Under the pieces are notes generated by a model. It made no database searches. It was not told the DNA's origin and saw only the letters and a list, made by a program, of their open reading frames with translations. A stretch of 64,000 bases of DNA, taken from assembly GCA_036309765.1 (NCBI GenBank), contig JAXJTE010000168.1, positions 50,195-114,194 on the forward strand, given 5' to 3'. This document shows positions 61,560 to 64,000 of the stretch, piece by piece. This DNA comes from Caryophanon sp036309765 (lineage in GTDB: Bacteria; Bacillota; Bacilli; Bacillales_A; Planococcaceae). Position 1 is the first letter of the stretch; each line of letters starts with the position of its first letter. The translations under genes were made by a program, and so were the position numbers.

Positions 61560-62051
61560 ATGAAATTTGAGTTAGAAAAGATGCAGGATGTCACACGTAT
61601 TACGGACTACACGATTTCTCCACATACGCTGGCCATTTTCGACTACCAATACAAAGGGCAGTCGAGTAGCTTCATACTCGAAAAAAACAAACGACTGTTC
61701 ATCAAGAAAAAACCAATTCAGCTCATCCGGGAAAGCTGCCGTCATTACGGGTTACCCTATAGGGAGAGGGTTCGACAAACGAAGCGCTATTTCCGCCAAG
61801 CACATAAACTACCGATTCTTCTGACACATACCCAAACAAAGCCATGCATTCTCTTCCCTTTATATTCTGCGCGGACACTCGAAAACGCGTGGCTCAATTT
61901 GTATGCCATTCGCAACATGAAAGCAGCAGGGCAATACTGCATCGTGCAATTCGATGACGAGTGGATTCCATTGCCCGCGACGATGAATGTGTTTAAAACG
62001 CAGTACACCGTTGCGAATTTATATGCACGTAACTTAGAGCTGAATATGTAA
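61560..62051 (+). CDS. comK: competence transcription factor ComK
   Basis: A 163-residue ComK, the master activator of DNA uptake genes. Family blocks are clear: SFILEKNKRLFIKKKP, ESCRHYGLPYRERVRQTKRY and ARTLENAWLNLYAIRNMK. B. subtilis ComK is 192 residues; this one is shorter, mainly at the C-terminus, where the MecA-recognised segment lies in B. subtilis. GAGGTG is 13 bases before the ATG, longer than ideal, and the gap is a run of T. Control likely by the AT-box pair and by MecA/ClpC; mecA and coiA are in this window. Confidence 0.92.
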   Translation: MKFELEKMQDVTRITDYTISPHTLAIFDYQYKGQSSSFILEKNKRLFIKKKPIQLIRESCRHYGLPYRERVRQTKRYFRQAHKLPILLTHTQTKPCILFPLYSARTLENAWLNLYAIRNMKAAGQYCIVQFDDEWIPLPATMNVFKTQYTVANLYARNLELNM

Positions 62052-62053
62052 CC

Positions 62054-62095
62054 GAAAAAAGGTGTGCTAACGTCGACGGTTAGCACACCTTTTTC
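62054..62095. terminator. bidirectional terminator between comK and prfB
   Basis: AAAAAAGGTGTGCTAACG / GGTTAGCACACCTTTTT stem with short loop; A- and T-runs flank it, so it serves both convergent genes. Confidence 0.9.
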
Positions 62096-62096
62096 A

Positions 62097-63198
62097 TTAT
62101 AGTTGTGAGCGTAAATACGCATGAATGAACGCGTCTAAATCGCCGTCCATGACCGCACCTGTATTTCCCGTCTCTTCGCTTGTACGGTGATCCTTCACCA
62201 TTGAATATGGATGGAACACGTATGAACGAATTTGTGAGCCCCAGCCAATTTCTTTCTGGTCACCACGAATTTCGTCTAGCTCGGCTTGTTGCTTCTCAAT
62301 TTCTAATTGATATAGCTTTGCCTTTAACATATTCATCGCTTTTTCACGGTTTTTAATTTGTGAGCGCTCTGCCTGACATTGTACCACGACACCTGTTGGC
62401 ATATGCGTAATACGAACAGCCGAGTCCGTCGTATTAATGTGCTGACCGCCTGCACCTGTCGCGCGGTACGTATCAACTTTTAAATCTTCCGTACGCACGT
62501 CGATTTCGATTTCATCGTTGAACTCTGGCATTACTTCACACGACACGAATGACGTATGACGGCGACCTGATGAGTCAAACGGCGAAATGCGCACTAAACG
62601 GTGAACGCCTTTTTCTGCTTTTAAATAGCCGTAAGCATTATGCCCTTTAATCGATAACGTTACCGATTTAATCCCCGCTTCGTCACCTGGTAAGTAATCC
62701 ATCGTCTCGACCTTGAAGCCGCGTTTTTCTGCCCAACGTGTGTACATACGTAAAAGCATCGAGCCCCAATCTTGAGACTCCGTACCACCAGCTCCTGGGT
62801 GAAGCTCTAAAATGGCGTTATTTTTGTCGTATGGCTCTGATAATAAAAGTTGTAACTCAAAGTCTGCAAGTTTTGCCTTAAACGCTTCTAACTCCGTTGC
62901 TAGCTCTTCTAATAGCTCCTCGTCTGGCTCTTCACGCAGTAGCTCCACGGTCATTTCTAAATTTTCCTGCACGTCCGTTAGCTCTGTATACTCTGCAACC
63001 GTTGACTTCAGTACATTCGCCTCGTTAATAACTGTTTGCGCTGCGTTTTGGTCGTTCCAAAAATCTGGGTCAAGCATTAAATCTTCTAACTCTGCAATGC
63101 GGGCTTCCTTTTCTTCTAAGTCAAAGTGCCCCCCTAAAGTCCACTAATTTCTTAGCTGTATTTTCTAGCTCATTGCGTGCATAACCTAATTCGATCAT
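62097..63198 (-). CDS. prfB: peptide chain release factor 2, with programmed +1 frameshift
   Basis: RF2 ends translation at UGA and UAA. The gene starts at the ATG at 63198 (AGGAGG eight bases upstream), reads 25 codons to CTT at 63126-63124 followed by in-frame TGA (63123-63121), and continues in the +1 frame from GAC at 63122. The slippery CTT-TGA is preceded by the internal Shine-Dalgarno-like AGGGGG with the standard short spacing. The complete product is 366 residues with the SPF anticodon-like motif (RISPFDSSG) and the GGQ motif (GAGGQHINTT). The frameshift autoregulates RF2. Confidence 0.95.
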
Positions 63199-63270
63199 TT
63201 TTATTTCCTCCAAAGTGTTTCATATGTTAAACCGTAAAGTGATGTACTCCAATACAATTGCTCTTCACGT

Positions 63271-63346
63271 CGAGGCAGGCTTTCCGCGGGCGTGGCGTGA
63301 GCCTGTAGTCTCACGCTCACGCTTTTCTCGCAGGAGTCCGCCTCTC
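63271..63346. repeat. dispersed palindromic repeat, copy F (class 1)
   Basis: Starts CGAGGCAGGCTTTCCGCGGG, identical to the first 20 bases of copy A, and ends GCAGGAGTCCGCCTC. Lies in the 397-bp gap between secA and prfB; the rest of that gap holds copy G and no gene. Confidence 0.85.
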
Positions 63347-63520
63347 GTTCGAGCAATTTGTTCGCACTATCACTCCACATATCAATTATTTGACGATGCC
63401 ATTCGCTAATTAAACGCCGCATCCATATTGCATAAAAAATAACCAGTTTGTTGATAAGTCGTTTTTATAAAGCTGACTTAGTTGTTGTTAACAGCAAAAA
63501 CGAACTCAATACTGCATTTT

Positions 63521-63570
63521 CATGGCAGGAAGCGTGCGCCGAGCCCCAGGAAAGCGAGCCGCTCTACGCG
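63521..63570. repeat. dispersed repeat remnant, copy G (class 2)
   Basis: GGCAGGAAGCGTGCGCCGAG then CCCCAGGAAAGCGAGCC: the two ends of copy E with the centre missing, so probably a deletion derivative. Confidence 0.6.
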
Positions 63571-63595
63571 AACTGCCAGTTAAACGTGACAAAAT

Positions 63596-64000
63596 TTACT
63601 GCTGTGCTGCGCCGTGACAGTTTTTGAACTTTTTGCCTGAACCGCATGGGCAGTCGTCGTTACGTCCAACAAGTACTTTTTTACGAATTGGTGCGCGTTT
63701 TGGCTTTGTGCCTTCCTCTTTCGGATTCACGGCTTGCCCTTTTACGACCTCTTCACGCTGTAGATTGTTGCGAATTTCTGCCTTTAACGCGTACTTCGCC
63801 ACATCGTCTCGAATTGATTCGACCATCGCTTCAAACATCGCAAAGCCTTCTTGCTGGTACTCGCGCAGTGGATCGTTTTGACCGTAAGCACGTAAATGAA
63901 TCCCTTGACGTAGCTGATCCATTGCGTCAATATGCTCCGTCCATTTCGTATCAATCGCACGCAGTAAAATAACTTTCTCAAACTCACGCATGCGCTCAGA
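63596..64000 (-). CDS. secA: preprotein translocase ATPase SecA (C-terminal part)
   Basis: The last 134 residues of SecA are read; the rest is beyond the window edge. It covers the helical scaffold end (LRAIDTKWTEHIDAMDQLRQGIHLRAYGQ region), a Lys/Arg-rich linker and the C-terminal zinc finger CPCGSGKKFKNCHG, which binds SecB or ribosomes in relatives. secA followed by prfB is the common order in Bacillales. Confidence 0.96.
   Translation of the reverse strand, partial: SERMREFEKVILLRAIDTKWTEHIDAMDQLRQGIHLRAYGQNDPLREYQQEGFAMFEAMVESIRDDVAKYALKAEIRNNLQREEVVKGQAVNPKEEGTKPKRAPIRKKVLVGRNDDCPCGSGKKFKNCHGAAQQ

Noticed and set aside
1..64000. CRISPR arrays, tRNA or rRNA genes, prophage
   Set aside because: No regularly spaced direct repeats, no tRNA-like cloverleaf with CCA/TTC arms, and no phage or integrase genes were seen.

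Overview
The window is a 64 kb piece of chromosome from a low-to-moderate GC Gram-positive bacterium of the order Bacillales. The gene content (Spx, MecA, SpxH/YjbH, ComK, FapR, CtsR and LexA sites, AddAB instead of RecBCD, MinJ, a tryptophan T-box, sortase B) is that of Bacillus relatives. Gene order and the dispersed GC-rich palindromic repeats fit the family Caryophanaceae (Planococcaceae); the genus cannot be fixed from the sequence alone. There is no prophage, insertion sequence, CRISPR array, rRNA or tRNA gene. It is mostly a core-genome segment.

Layout. 1-2.7 kb: surface heme/iron locus (NEAT protein with a sortase-B sorting signal, class B sortase, nitroreductase, start of a YceI protein). 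2.7-5.9 kb: nuclease, YutG-type PgpA protein and the divergent yjcH-yjcG-yjcF block. 5.9-18.4 kb: a block nearly colinear with B. subtilis spx-mgtE: dut, mgtE, rluD-type synthase, NAD kinase, alarmone synthetase, yjbL, yjbK, cwlQ-like transglycosylase, globin, spxH, thioesterase, pepF, coiA, mecA, then spx at 18.6-19.0 kb. Between the thioesterase gene and pepF lies a clear homologue of the small RNA RoxS/RsaE on the minus strand. 19.3-23.8 kb: T-box-controlled trpS, and fabH-fabF under a FapR operator. 24.1-28.6 kb: a ClpB without its N-terminal domain, under a CtsR box, then sufT-like, HAD and DegV genes. 28.6-34.7 kb: an oligopeptide ABC transporter operon (D-F-B-C-A). 35.0-39.2 kb: a membrane-anchored GH13 protein with a broken catalytic site and a 28-residue membrane peptide gene upstream, yisL, yisK and a DUF418 protein. 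39.7-46.8 kb: addB-addA. 47.1-52.6 kb: VTT membrane protein, minJ, a thioredoxin-like lipoprotein or anchored protein, an EnvC-like M23 hydrolase, ftsX, ftsE. 52.8-58.9 kb: yvlB-like gene, uvrA, uvrB with a LexA box. 59.0-64 kb: cstA, an IDEAL-domain gene, comK with an AT-box pair, prfB with its programmed +1 frameshift, and the 3' end of secA.

How the parts fit. Much of the window concerns regulated proteolysis and competence: ComK (activator), MecA (adaptor that delivers ComK to ClpCP), CoiA (late competence), Spx and its adaptor SpxH, and ClpB, with AddAB and UvrAB for DNA repair. A second theme is redox and nutrient sensing: RoxS with a Rex-like palindrome at its 5' end, the globin next to spxH, the Opp transporter with PepF, and CstA. 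A third is the envelope: FtsEX with a LytM-type hydrolase, MinJ, a lytic transglycosylase and the heme surface locus.

The most interesting points are the RoxS homologue with its redox operator, the ClpB that is born without its N-domain, the catalytically degenerate GH13 membrane protein with its micropeptide, the unexplained long inverted repeat near 39.3 kb, the SpxH that has lost its CxxC pair, and a repeat family, one copy of which sits inside the trpS leader. I did not find a convincing wholly new system.
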